A stretch of DNA of 64,000 nucleotides. Source: Anaerolineales bacterium. Lineage in GTDB: Bacteria; Chloroflexota; Anaerolineae; Anaerolineales; UBA6663. Made by a program: the position numbers and the translations under genes. Positions 25,369 to 32,935 of the stretch are shown piece after piece (position 1 is the first letter of the stretch; every line of letters begins with the position of its first letter). The notes beneath the pieces are model-generated. The model was not told the DNA's origin and did not search any database. It saw only the letters and a program-made list of their open reading frames with translations. The stretch lies in NCBI GenBank assembly GCA_020850595.1, contig JADZEK010000044.1, positions 18,908-82,907 on the forward strand, read 5' to 3'.

Positions 25369-26804
25369 TGCCCGCACCGGTGCTCTTTATCGGTCTGCCG
25401 GTCCTGATCGCGCCCATTGTCTACGCGCTTTATAGGCTACGCGCAGCGGCGGTCGGCTTGGCGCTGGTGGTCGTCGCCGGCCTCGTTTCCTTGGCGCTTG
25501 TTCTGCCATTTGGGCGGCCCGTGGCGTGGGCCGGCGGCATCACCTTCCACGATACCCTGACCGTCATCGGCCGCAGTTTCACGGTTGAACCCGGCGACCG
25601 CCTAGCGCTGGCGTTCATATTCGCCCAGGCGGCGCTGTTGTTCTTCACGTCCTCGCTGGCAGCGCCCAATCCGACCTTTCTCCCGATATCACTCGTCAAC
25701 CTAGGGTTGTTATCGGCTGCGCTGTTTGTACGGCCATTCCTGTTTGCGGCGTTGTTCCTCGAGTTGGGAGCGGCAGCCTCAGTGGCCATGCTGGCGGCCG
25801 AGTCAACCCACGCAGCCTATAACCCCAACGCCACGCGCGGGGCGCTGCGCTATCTAGTCTATACCACGCTAGGCCTGCCTTTCATTCTCCTTACTGGCTG
25901 GCTGCTCGAGGCCGCCCAAGCCAGTCCTGGCGATGTGTCCTTTACCTCGCAGGCTACCGTGCTATTGATGGCCGGCTTTGCCATTCTATTGGCGGTAGTA
26001 CCTTTTCATAGCTGGTTTCCGGCGGTGGCCGAACATGCGCCGCCCTATGCCGCTGCCTTTGTTTTTACCGTGATGCGTCAGACGGTGGTGTTCCTGCTGC
26101 TCAACTTTCTCGCCGCCTACCCTTGGCTCAATCAGAACCCGCTGGTCTACCGCGTGCTGACCTTGGCTGGCGGTGGCATGGCGCTGGCGGGCGGTCTGCT
26201 GGCGTTCGGTCAGCGCAACTTTGGCCGAGTTTTCGGCTACGTCCTATTGGTTGACACCGGTGCTGTCATGCTGGGGTTGGGGCTGGGAACTCCGGCTGGT
26301 GTGCAGGCTGCGGTGGCTTCGCTGGCGGTACTGGGCATGGCGCTGCCGTTGTGGGCCGCGGGGGTAGACCGCCTGCGGCGGGCAGCCGGCGGCGACACCT
26401 TCGATGCTCTGCGTGGCGTGGGCCGGCGCTACCCGGTGGCCACCCTGGCCATCGTCCTGGGGGTGCTCTCCGTGGCCGGCTTCCCGCTGACGGTAGGCTT
26501 CACCATTCGGTGGTCGTTACTATATCTGCTGGCTCAAATTCATCCGACGGCGGCCATTTTTCTGCTGCTGGGGATGGTGAGCATTGCCTTCGTCTGTGCG
26601 CGGGGCCTGGCGGCCCTCATCCGGTCCGACCCAGCCACGGAAGAGTCCGCCGATCTACCTGGAGCGCCTCCGCGGCTTGGGCCGTTTGCCATTGCTGCCT
26701 ATGGCCTGGGTGTGACGCTCGTCCTGGCGTTGGGATTATTTCCCCAGTGGATGTTGCCGGCCGTGGCGCGCACCGCTGAGGCCCTGTTTCAGATCAGCCC
26801 CTAG
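25368..26804 (+). CDS. Complex I/Hyf-like antiporter subunit (third of trio)
   Basis: A 478-residue NuoN/HyfF-like membrane protein. AGFAILLAVVPFHSWFPAVA matches the family helix-7 motif, with Leu where the conserved Lys is expected. The helix-5 region retains a Glu (AALFLELGAAASVAM). It is translationally coupled to the HyfE-like gene. With its two partners it probably forms a membrane complex, perhaps ion-conducting, whose soluble partner is not encoded here. Confidence 0.78.
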   Translation: MPAPVLFIGLPVLIAPIVYALYRLRAAAVGLALVVVAGLVSLALVLPFGRPVAWAGGITFHDTLTVIGRSFTVEPGDRLALAFIFAQAALLFFTSSLAAPNPTFLPISLVNLGLLSAALFVRPFLFAALFLELGAAASVAMLAAESTHAAYNPNATRGALRYLVYTTLGLPFILLTGWLLEAAQASPGDVSFTSQATVLLMAGFAILLAVVPFHSWFPAVAEHAPPYAAAFVFTVMRQTVVFLLLNFLAAYPWLNQNPLVYRVLTLAGGGMALAGGLLAFGQRNFGRVFGYVLLVDTGAVMLGLGLGTPAGVQAAVASLAVLGMALPLWAAGVDRLRRAAGGDTFDALRGVGRRYPVATLAIVLGVLSVAGFPLTVGFTIRWSLLYLLAQIHPTAAIFLLLGMVSIAFVCARGLAALIRSDPATEESADLPGAPPRLGPFAIAAYGLGVTLVLALGLFPQWMLPAVARTAEALFQISP

Positions 26805-26952
26805 CGCTGACCACGATCCGCAGGCCGTATCTGGGGCGGTGTGAATCTGGCCGACTTGCTTGGACGATGCCGTCATGCAGCTTCTAAAGGCTGCGGCCGC
26901 GCCCAAGGTGATTGTCGGATCTTTCACCCCTGTTCGTGTTGGTGGCCGACGG

Positions 26953-28155
26953 TTATACCCCTGGCAGGTCTAGCAATTGACCGTACAAGGCTTCCAGCCG
27001 TGGCACAATTTGGCCCCAGTCATAACCGGCCGCCACGAAGGCTCGGGCCGCTTGGCCCAGGCGCGCCGCTTCGGACCGATCGGCCAGCAGGGCGAGCACG
27101 GCTTGGGCGAAGTCAACCGTCCGGTCGGCCAAGCGCAACTCGCTTCCATCCCGCACGGCGAATCCCTCCGCCCCAATGCGCGTGGAGACCACTGGGCGCG
27201 CCAGCGCAAACGCTTCCAATAGCTTGAATCGTGTCCCACCGCCCATGCGCAAGGGCGCGACATAAACAGCCGCGCCCGCTAAGTGCGGCCGGATGTCCGG
27301 TACGGCGCCTGTGACGACCACGCCTGGAAACCGCGCCAGCGCCGCTACCGTACTGGCCGGCCGTTGACCCACGATATGGAACTCAGCGTCAGGGGCCGCG
27401 CTGCGGACGGCAGGCCAGATCTCCTTGGCAAACCAGATAGCGGCGTCTACATTGGGGCGATAGTCCATCTTGCCGGTGAATACAACGCGCCGCGGTCCGG
27501 TGCTCTCATCGGTCGGAAGGTAACTGCTCAAATCAACACCATTTGGAATGACCAGCGGGTCAGTTCCGGGCGCTACTCGACGCAGCGCGGCGGCGTCTTC
27601 GGTGGACACGCATGTGACGGCATTGACCCTGTGGGCCGTGGCTGCCTCCAGCCGGCGCAGACGAACGATCTGTGTCGCCGAATAGGCGGCGGCCAGCCAA
27701 CGGCGTGGGTTGCGCCAGTCGTTGGCCAAGGCGCGCTGCTGAATGAGGTGCTCGGCATTGTGCGCGTCGTAAACCACCTTCGTCGCCGGCCGGGCCTTCC
27801 GGATCGTTGCCAAGTACGGGGCCAACTCGAGGCCCTCGATCTGAACTATGTCAAATACTGTTCGCCTAAGTGCCTCGTCCACCGCCGCAGCCAGGGCGGG
27901 CGACCACAAGCGGTCAGCTAGATCGGCTGTGCCTCGCAGCAGCGCCAACAACCGGCGGCCAGGTCCGCGTTCTGGCGGCGTCACGGTGATGACGTCTGAA
28001 CAAACCTGGGTCAGATGGGCGTCTACGGCCTGTCCGAAGCAAATCAGACTCACCGAGTGGCGTTCTGCTAGGTGCCGTAGCAGGCCCCAGTTGCGGATAG
28101 CCGTGCCCTGATGCGGCGGATAGGGAAGCTGTGGGGTGACGAATAGCAGCTTCAT
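26953..28155 (-). CDS. GT4-type glycosyltransferase
   Basis: A 400-residue GT-B glycosyltransferase. It starts [20 protein letters not shown] and contains VVFTGKMDYRPNVDAAIWFA, then VAPLRMGGGTRFKLLEAFAL, the donor-binding EX7E-like region with GGGTRFKxLEA. ATG 28155 is used since it precedes the conserved first strand and overlaps the TGA of the upstream glycosyltransferase (ATGA); a longer frame is not conserved-looking. With its neighbour it probably acts in surface polysaccharide or glycolipid assembly. Confidence 0.85.
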   Translation of the reverse strand: MKLLFVTPQLPYPPHQGTAIRNWGLLRHLAERHSVSLICFGQAVDAHLTQVCSDVITVTPPERGPGRRLLALLRGTADLADRLWSPALAAAVDEALRRTVFDIVQIEGLELAPYLATIRKARPATKVVYDAHNAEHLIQQRALANDWRNPRRWLAAAYSATQIVRLRRLEAATAHRVNAVTCVSTEDAAALRRVAPGTDPLVIPNGVDLSSYLPTDESTGPRRVVFTGKMDYRPNVDAAIWFAKEIWPAVRSAAPDAEFHIVGQRPASTVAALARFPGVVVTGAVPDIRPHLAGAAVYVAPLRMGGGTRFKLLEAFALARPVVSTRIGAEGFAVRDGSELRLADRTVDFAQAVLALLADRSEAARLGQAARAFVAAGYDWGQIVPRLEALYGQLLDLPGV

Positions 28156-29270
28156 CACCCAAGCACCTGGCGGTAGAGGCTCAGCGTCGCCTCCGCCGTG
28201 TGCTTCCACGAGAAGGCACGCGCCCGGATGAGGCCTCGCTCGGCCAACGCCGCCCGAAGTCTGGGATCGCCATGCAGCCGGGCCATTGCCTCCACCAGCG
28301 CCGTCTCATCGTAAGGGTTGACTAGCAGCGCCGCGTCCCCCGCAATCTCTGGCAGCGAGGCTCGGTCGGAGCAGATCACGGGGGTTCCACAGCCCATGGC
28401 TTCCAATACCGGGAAGCCAAAACCCTCATAGTGCGAGGGCAGCACCAGCATGTCAGCGGCACGGTAGACGGAGGGCAATGCGGCCGCGGGCAGTTCCTCC
28501 AGCCGCCGCACGTGCGGTTCCAATCGCAGCCGGGCGATTTCGGCCAAAGTCTCGTCGAACAGCCAGCCTACGCGCCCAACCAGCACCAGCGGCGGGGCGG
28601 CGGCATCGGTGCTCCGCCACCGGGCGTAGGCTCGCAGCAACCCCTTGACGTTCTTACGCGGCTCAAAAGTACCGACAAACAGCACATAGCCCCGTGCCAG
28701 GCCCAGCCGAGCCAGTTCTGCCTCGTCGGCTCCCGGCCGCGCAGCCGGCTGGAACTCGGCGTCCAGGCCGAGTGGAATAACGGTGATTTTCTCTGTCGGG
28801 ACGCCCAACAGCGCTTCCAGATCGGCGCGCGTGGCCTGCGAGTCCGCCGAAATCGCGTCTGCCTGCCGCACGGCCCAAGCAATTTGCCCGTTGTAGTAGC
28901 GGCGCGCTTCTGAGGTGAGAAATTCTGGATAGCGTAGGAATGTCAGATCGTGCACGGTGATGACTGACCGCCGATAGCCCGCTGCCGGGGGTATGAAATC
29001 CGGCGAGTGCAGCAGGTCCAGGCCATAGGGCCGCAACTCGGCGGCCAGCGCCCAACGCTCCAGCCGGTGGTGGACCGGCGTCCAGCAGTCCACCCGACGG
29101 GCCGCCGGCGCGTAGGATACCGGGTGATTTCTTCGGTAAACATGGAGGTGCGCCCATTCCGGGGCGAGACGGGGGAGTGCCGCGGCCAGGTTACGAATGT
29201 ACTTGGCGATGCCACCCGCGGTGTAGTAGGTCAGCCGAAGATCGAGCCCTAGGCGGGGTGGGCGGCTCAT
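28155..29270 (-). CDS. GT4-type glycosyltransferase (mannosyltransferase-like)
   Basis: A 371-residue GT4 protein with the N-terminal [20 protein letters not shown], the central [20 protein letters not shown] and the donor site [26 protein letters not shown] ends 8 nt before the ATG at 29270, so the message is probably leaderless. It is coupled to the following glycosyltransferase by ATGA overlap. Sugar donor is unknown. Confidence 0.87.
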   Translation of the reverse strand: MSRPPRLGLDLRLTYYTAGGIAKYIRNLAAALPRLAPEWAHLHVYRRNHPVSYAPAARRVDCWTPVHHRLERWALAAELRPYGLDLLHSPDFIPPAAGYRRSVITVHDLTFLRYPEFLTSEARRYYNGQIAWAVRQADAISADSQATRADLEALLGVPTEKITVIPLGLDAEFQPAARPGADEAELARLGLARGYVLFVGTFEPRKNVKGLLRAYARWRSTDAAAPPLVLVGRVGWLFDETLAEIARLRLEPHVRRLEELPAAALPSVYRAADMLVLPSHYEGFGFPVLEAMGCGTPVICSDRASLPEIAGDAALLVNPYDETALVEAMARLHGDPRLRAALAERGLIRARAFSWKHTAEATLSLYRQVLG

Positions 29271-29278
29271 GGAGGGGC

Positions 29279-29284
29279 ATTATA
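29279..29284 (-). promoter_or_regulatory. -10 box of glycosyltransferase pair
   Basis: TATAAT on the minus strand, 8 nt before ATG 29270; no Shine-Dalgarno sequence between. Confidence 0.5.
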
Positions 29285-29310
29285 CCTGGGGCAGGCCAGA
29301 TCCGTTGTTG

Positions 29311-29316
29311 TATAAT
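29311..29316 (+). promoter_or_regulatory. -10 box of coiled-coil protein gene
   Basis: TATAAT, followed ~7 nt later by a probable start site and then GAGGTG (29329-29334), 5 nt before ATG 29340. It diverges from the glycosyltransferase promoter. Confidence 0.5.
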
Positions 29317-29339
29317 CCCGGCCATATTGAGGTGCAACG

Positions 29340-30518
29340 ATGGACATTGAACAGGCTGCGAAGACCATTCAGTGGCTGGATGACGAACGCCGGAAAGACA
29401 AGCAGGAACTGACGGCCCTGCAGGAGCGCTTGGCCGCAGTCAGCGGCGACAACGCCAACCTGACCCGCCGCCTGCAGCAACTGGAGTCTGACTTTGCCGC
29501 GCTCAACGGTGCTGTACAGAAAAACATCAAGATAGATCAACTGCTCGATGGCTATCGCAAGGAAATGACGCGGCAAATTGAGGAAATTGAACGCCGCCGC
29601 ACCGAGTCGGAAAAAGAGAACGAGCGTTTGCGCAAGATCGAGCGCGACGCGGTCAACAAGTCGCTGGCCGAGCTGCGGCGCAGCCTGGACGTGCTGCCCA
29701 AGCTGGAACGCGATATCGGGGGCCGGCACGAAGAGGAAAGCCGCGTCAATCGCATGCTGAGCGAGCTGCAGCTCAAGGTGGCCGAATTCAATAAGCATGT
29801 GGATGAGCGGAATCGCGCTGTGACCGTGCTCGACGAGGGCCGCCGCCAGGATGTCAAGCGCATCATCGAGCTGCAAACGGAAACTGCCGACCTGCGTAAG
29901 CGTCTTGAAGAAAGCCGCGGCAAGGTCGAGATTGTGGACGACCTTGCCCGGCGCACCGATGCTCGCCTGGCCGAGGTGTTCGTGGCCGAAAATGAGCGCA
30001 AAGCTGCCCAATCACAGTGGCTGGAAGCTCAGGCGGTGGTGCAGACCGAGCGCGACCGCGCCTGGATTGACCTCAAGTCACATACAGAAGCCTCACTCAA
30101 GAGCCTGGAAGATTACGCGCGCCGTGTGGATCAGTACGCCGACGCTTTCCGCGACATGCGCCGCATCGTCGAAGAAGCCCGGCAGATGGTTGACCTGGTG
30201 GAGCGCCGCGTGATCGAGTCGGCTGAAGTACACCGGCTGGCCGAGGAGCGCTTCCGACAGGACTGGGCGTCCTTCCTGGCCGATGACCAGAAGCGCTGGA
30301 CCACTCACATGCTGCTGCGGGACGAGCAGTGGCGCGAACATGATCGCAACAACGCAAAGCAGGTGGAACAGCTGGGCGAGCTGGAAGAGCGGCTGACCGA
30401 GATGAACGCTAGCATCCGCCACCTGCAGGCGCTCGACGCGGGGCGGATGCAAACGCTGTTGAACGTGGTGCGTGAGTTGGCTGCCGAGTACGACCCAAGC
30501 TTTGTCAAAGTGCGCTAG
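29340..30518 (+). CDS. long coiled-coil protein beside ylmDE-like genes
   Basis: A 392-residue, almost entirely helical, highly charged protein (for example DDERRKDKQELTALQERLAA). It has no signal peptide, membrane helix or enzymatic motif, and heptad-like repeats span residues ~5-370. No named family was recognised. It stands immediately before pgeF-yggS-yggT-yggU, the position where Gram-positive genomes place division and morphology genes (sepF, divIVA) near ylmD-ylmE-ylmG. A cytoskeletal or scaffold role is therefore plausible. It has its own -10 and Shine-Dalgarno sequence. Confidence 0.75.
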   Translation: MDIEQAAKTIQWLDDERRKDKQELTALQERLAAVSGDNANLTRRLQQLESDFAALNGAVQKNIKIDQLLDGYRKEMTRQIEEIERRRTESEKENERLRKIERDAVNKSLAELRRSLDVLPKLERDIGGRHEEESRVNRMLSELQLKVAEFNKHVDERNRAVTVLDEGRRQDVKRIIELQTETADLRKRLEESRGKVEIVDDLARRTDARLAEVFVAENERKAAQSQWLEAQAVVQTERDRAWIDLKSHTEASLKSLEDYARRVDQYADAFRDMRRIVEEARQMVDLVERRVIESAEVHRLAEERFRQDWASFLADDQKRWTTHMLLRDEQWREHDRNNAKQVEQLGELEERLTEMNASIRHLQALDAGRMQTLLNVVRELAAEYDPSFVKVR

Positions 30519-30541
30519 CCGCGGGACGCCGCCTCTTTCGT

Positions 30542-30549
30542 GATACACT
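30542..30549 (+). promoter_or_regulatory. extended -10 of pgeF
   Basis: TGATACACT begins at 30541; TACACT (30544-30549) ends 7 nt before ATG 30557. No Shine-Dalgarno sequence, so probably leaderless. Confidence 0.45.
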
Positions 30550-30556
30550 GCGTCCG

Positions 30557-31345
30557 ATGCAGCCCCAGCACACCGGCGCTCTGCGCTACTATCAATTCGG
30601 CGGGTTCGATTCGGCGCATGTGACACATGCGGTTTTTACGCGCCACGGCGGCGTCAGCCCTGCGCCTTATGGCAGCCTCAATCTCTCGGTCAGCACTGGT
30701 GACGCGCACGACAATGTGCGCGCTAACCGGCTGCGCGCCTTTCAAGCCCTGGGCCGCGCCCCCGAGTCGGTGGCTGACCTCTGGCAGGTGCATTCGGCCC
30801 GCGTTGTCGTGGCCGACACCCCTAACGCCCCGGCCGATCACAAAGGGCAGGCCGACACCCTGATTACCGATCGGCCGGAGGTCACGCTGCTGCTGCGCTT
30901 CGCCGATTGTGTGCCGATCTTGCTGTACGATCCGCGCCGCCCAGCCGTGGGACTGGTGCATGCAGGCTGGCGCGGCACGCTGCAAAAGGCAGTTGGGTCG
31001 GCGGTGCAGGCCATGACCGACGCCTTTGGCTCACGTCCCGGCGACATAATGGCTGCCATCGGACCTTCCATTGGACCGTGTCATTATCAGGTCGGGCTGG
31101 AGGTGGTGGCCCAGACGCGGGCGGCCTTCCAGGACGCCGACGATGCTGGGCTGCTGCACCCAGTGAATGGTGGCCATCACCTCGACCTGTGGGCCGCCAA
31201 TGCCCACGCCTTGCGGGCTGCCGGCGTGGAGTACATTGAACAAGCGCGGCTTTGCACCGTCTGCCACCAGGGCGAGTTTTTTTCTCACCGGGCGCAAGGC
31301 GCCGTCACCGGGCGATTTGGCGCGCTCATTGGGTTGAATGCATAA
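30557..31345 (+). CDS. pgeF: PgeF/YfiH family polyphenol oxidase-like protein
   Basis: A 262-residue protein of the YfiH/YlmD (Cu-oxidase_4) family. Members are purine nucleoside phosphorylases and, in E. coli, a peptidoglycan editing factor. It contains FTRHGGVSPAPYGSLNLSV, the His ligand region LVHAGWRGTLQKAV and the C-terminal CTVCHQGEFFSHR. It is the first of a four-gene run; its TAA overlaps the next ATG by one base (TAATG). Confidence 0.9.
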   Translation: MQPQHTGALRYYQFGGFDSAHVTHAVFTRHGGVSPAPYGSLNLSVSTGDAHDNVRANRLRAFQALGRAPESVADLWQVHSARVVVADTPNAPADHKGQADTLITDRPEVTLLLRFADCVPILLYDPRRPAVGLVHAGWRGTLQKAVGSAVQAMTDAFGSRPGDIMAAIGPSIGPCHYQVGLEVVAQTRAAFQDADDAGLLHPVNGGHHLDLWAANAHALRAAGVEYIEQARLCTVCHQGEFFSHRAQGAVTGRFGALIGLNA

Positions 31346-32058
31346 TGCTGCCCGGCGCGGTGATTGCTGCCAACCTGGCCGCGGTGCGCGCCCGCATGGC
31401 TCAGGCGGCGCGGGCCAACGGCCGGCCCTCCGATGCCGCCCGCCTGGTGGCGGTGAGCAAGCAGCACCCGCCTGAAGCCGTGGCGGCCGCCCTCGCTGCG
31501 GGGCAGTACGACTTCGGCGAGAACCGCGTGCACGAGGCGCTGCCCAAGATCGCAGCCCTGGCCGGCAGCGCCGCGCGTTGGCATATGATTGGGCAGATCC
31601 AGAGCCGCAAGGCGCGCGAGGTCGCGGCGGCCGAGTTTGCCCTGGTGCATTCGGTGGACTCAGTGCGCCTGGCCGAGCGGCTCAGCCAGGCGGCGGGTGG
31701 ACGCCGCCTACCCGTGTTATTGGAGTGCAATATCTCCGGAGAAGAAGCGAAGGCGGGATTTCGAGCTGTTACCGAAAGCGATTGGGTCAGCCTTCGGACT
31801 GCCGCCGCGCAGGTTGTGAGCCTGCCCGGGCTGGAGGTGCGCGGGTTGATGACCATGGCCCCCATAGTGCCTGAGCTGAACGCCGCCCGCCCTTACTTTG
31901 CGCGGCTCCGCCAGTGGCGCGACCGGCTGGCTGCCGAGTTGCCCGGTGCCGCCTGGACGGAGCTTTCGATGGGCATGTCGGACGATTTCGAGGCGGCCAT
32001 CGCCGAGGGGGCCACCCTTGTGCGCGTGGGCCGCGCCATCTTCGGAGGGCGGGGCTAG
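31345..32058 (+). CDS. yggS: YggS-family PLP homeostasis protein
   Basis: A 237-residue PLP-binding protein of the YggS/PROSC family, involved in vitamin B6 homeostasis. K39 in LVAVSKQHPPEA is the PLP lysine; YDFGENRVHEAL and WHMIGQIQSRKA match family signatures, and the C-terminus has LSMGMSDDFEAAIAEGATLV. ATG 31345 overlaps the pgeF stop; an in-frame upstream extension lies wholly inside pgeF and is rejected. The pgeF-yggS pairing (ylmD-ylmE) is conserved in many phyla. Confidence 0.93.
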   Translation: MLPGAVIAANLAAVRARMAQAARANGRPSDAARLVAVSKQHPPEAVAAALAAGQYDFGENRVHEALPKIAALAGSAARWHMIGQIQSRKAREVAAAEFALVHSVDSVRLAERLSQAAGGRRLPVLLECNISGEEAKAGFRAVTESDWVSLRTAAAQVVSLPGLEVRGLMTMAPIVPELNAARPYFARLRQWRDRLAAELPGAAWTELSMGMSDDFEAAIAEGATLVRVGRAIFGGRG

Positions 32059-32085
32059 GCACCGCCGCTGCGCAAGGAGTTGGAA

Positions 32086-32352
32086 GTGCAAAGCTACTTG
32101 ATCAGCCTCGTTAACCTGGTCGTCACCCTCATCACCATCCTGCTCATTGCTAATTCGCTGATATCATTCCTTAACCTTGAGCCGTGGCACCCGGTGCGCC
32201 GCACCCTCAATCAACTCTCCGAGCCGCTTCTGCGGCCGTTTCGCAACGTCCTGCCGTCCGCCGGGATGTTCGACCTCTCCCCGCTCGTTGCGCTGATCGT
32301 TATTCAGATCCTGGGCCAACTCGTCGTGCTGTTGATCCAGGCCGCGTTCTAG
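32086..32352 (+). CDS. yggT: YggT-family membrane protein
   Basis: An 88-residue membrane protein with hydrophobic helices near residues 5-28 and 65-86 and the family's central LEPWHPVRRTLNQLSEPLLR loop. GTG 32086 is chosen because AAGGAG (32074-32079) is 6 nt upstream; an in-frame TTG at 32080 lies too close. YggT/YlmG proteins are implicated in membrane protein distribution or cell division. It follows yggS by 27 nt. Confidence 0.9.
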   Translation: MQSYLISLVNLVVTLITILLIANSLISFLNLEPWHPVRRTLNQLSEPLLRPFRNVLPSAGMFDLSPLVALIVIQILGQLVVLLIQAAF

Positions 32353-32375
32353 CCAGCCGGCCCGAAAGGAACCGC

Positions 32376-32696
32376 GTGTCTACCTTTAGCAACGCCAGAC
32401 GCGGCGCGGCCATCACCGTGAAAGTCTCGCCGCGCGCCAAGAAGACCGAGGTGGCGGGCGTGATGGACGATGGCACCCTCAAGATTCGCCTCGCCGCTCC
32501 GCCGGTGGATGGGGCCGCCAACCAAGAACTGATCAGGTTTTTGGCACAGGCCTTGCGCCTGTCGCCGCTGCAGATTGACATCATCGCGGGTGCAACGGCC
32601 GAGCGCAAGCTAATCTCGCTAGTCGGTATCAATCCTCGCGAGGTAGACGCGGTTTTCCAGAAACTAATCGCGGCCGCCGGCCGTGACAAGGCGTGA
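32376..32696 (+). CDS. yggU: DUF167 family protein (YggU-like)
   Basis: A 106-residue DUF167 protein. It shows ITVKVSPRAKKTEVAGVMDD, KIRLAAPPVDGAANQELIRF and the C-terminal GATAERKLISLVGI, all typical. GTG 32376 follows AAAGGA by 5 nt. Function is unknown; it is commonly adjacent to yggT, as here. It ends the pgeF-yggS-yggT-yggU run. Confidence 0.9.
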   Translation: MSTFSNARRGAAITVKVSPRAKKTEVAGVMDDGTLKIRLAAPPVDGAANQELIRFLAQALRLSPLQIDIIAGATAERKLISLVGINPREVDAVFQKLIAAAGRDKA

Positions 32697-32935
32697 AGGC
32701 CTGTCAGTCTTGTCCCTGAGCCCGTCCACGGTGTGTGGCCTGGCCCTTTAGTTATCCGTTGGAACTGGAGACCTTGAGGCGCTTCGATGTGTCACTCAGG
32801 AGTGCGTGGCTGGCTCGGTTGGATTGCACAATGCCGCGTCGGTCGGAATCGGCAATACTCCCTGCTCAAAGCGCTTGACGCCGCCCCCCCGAGTCTATTA
32901 CCCTTGAGACGGAGTTCCATTCAGCTATTTAGCCC
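32697..32935 (+). other. intergenic leader region of purine operon
   Basis: This 239-bp gap precedes purL. A TTGACG (32875) and a TATTAC (32896) are only 15 bp apart, so they are a weak promoter candidate. I saw no convincing purine riboswitch core or PurR-type operator. Confidence 0.35.

Noticed and set aside
32697..32935. Purine riboswitch upstream of purL
   Set aside because: No recognisable conserved loops or expression-platform terminator were seen.
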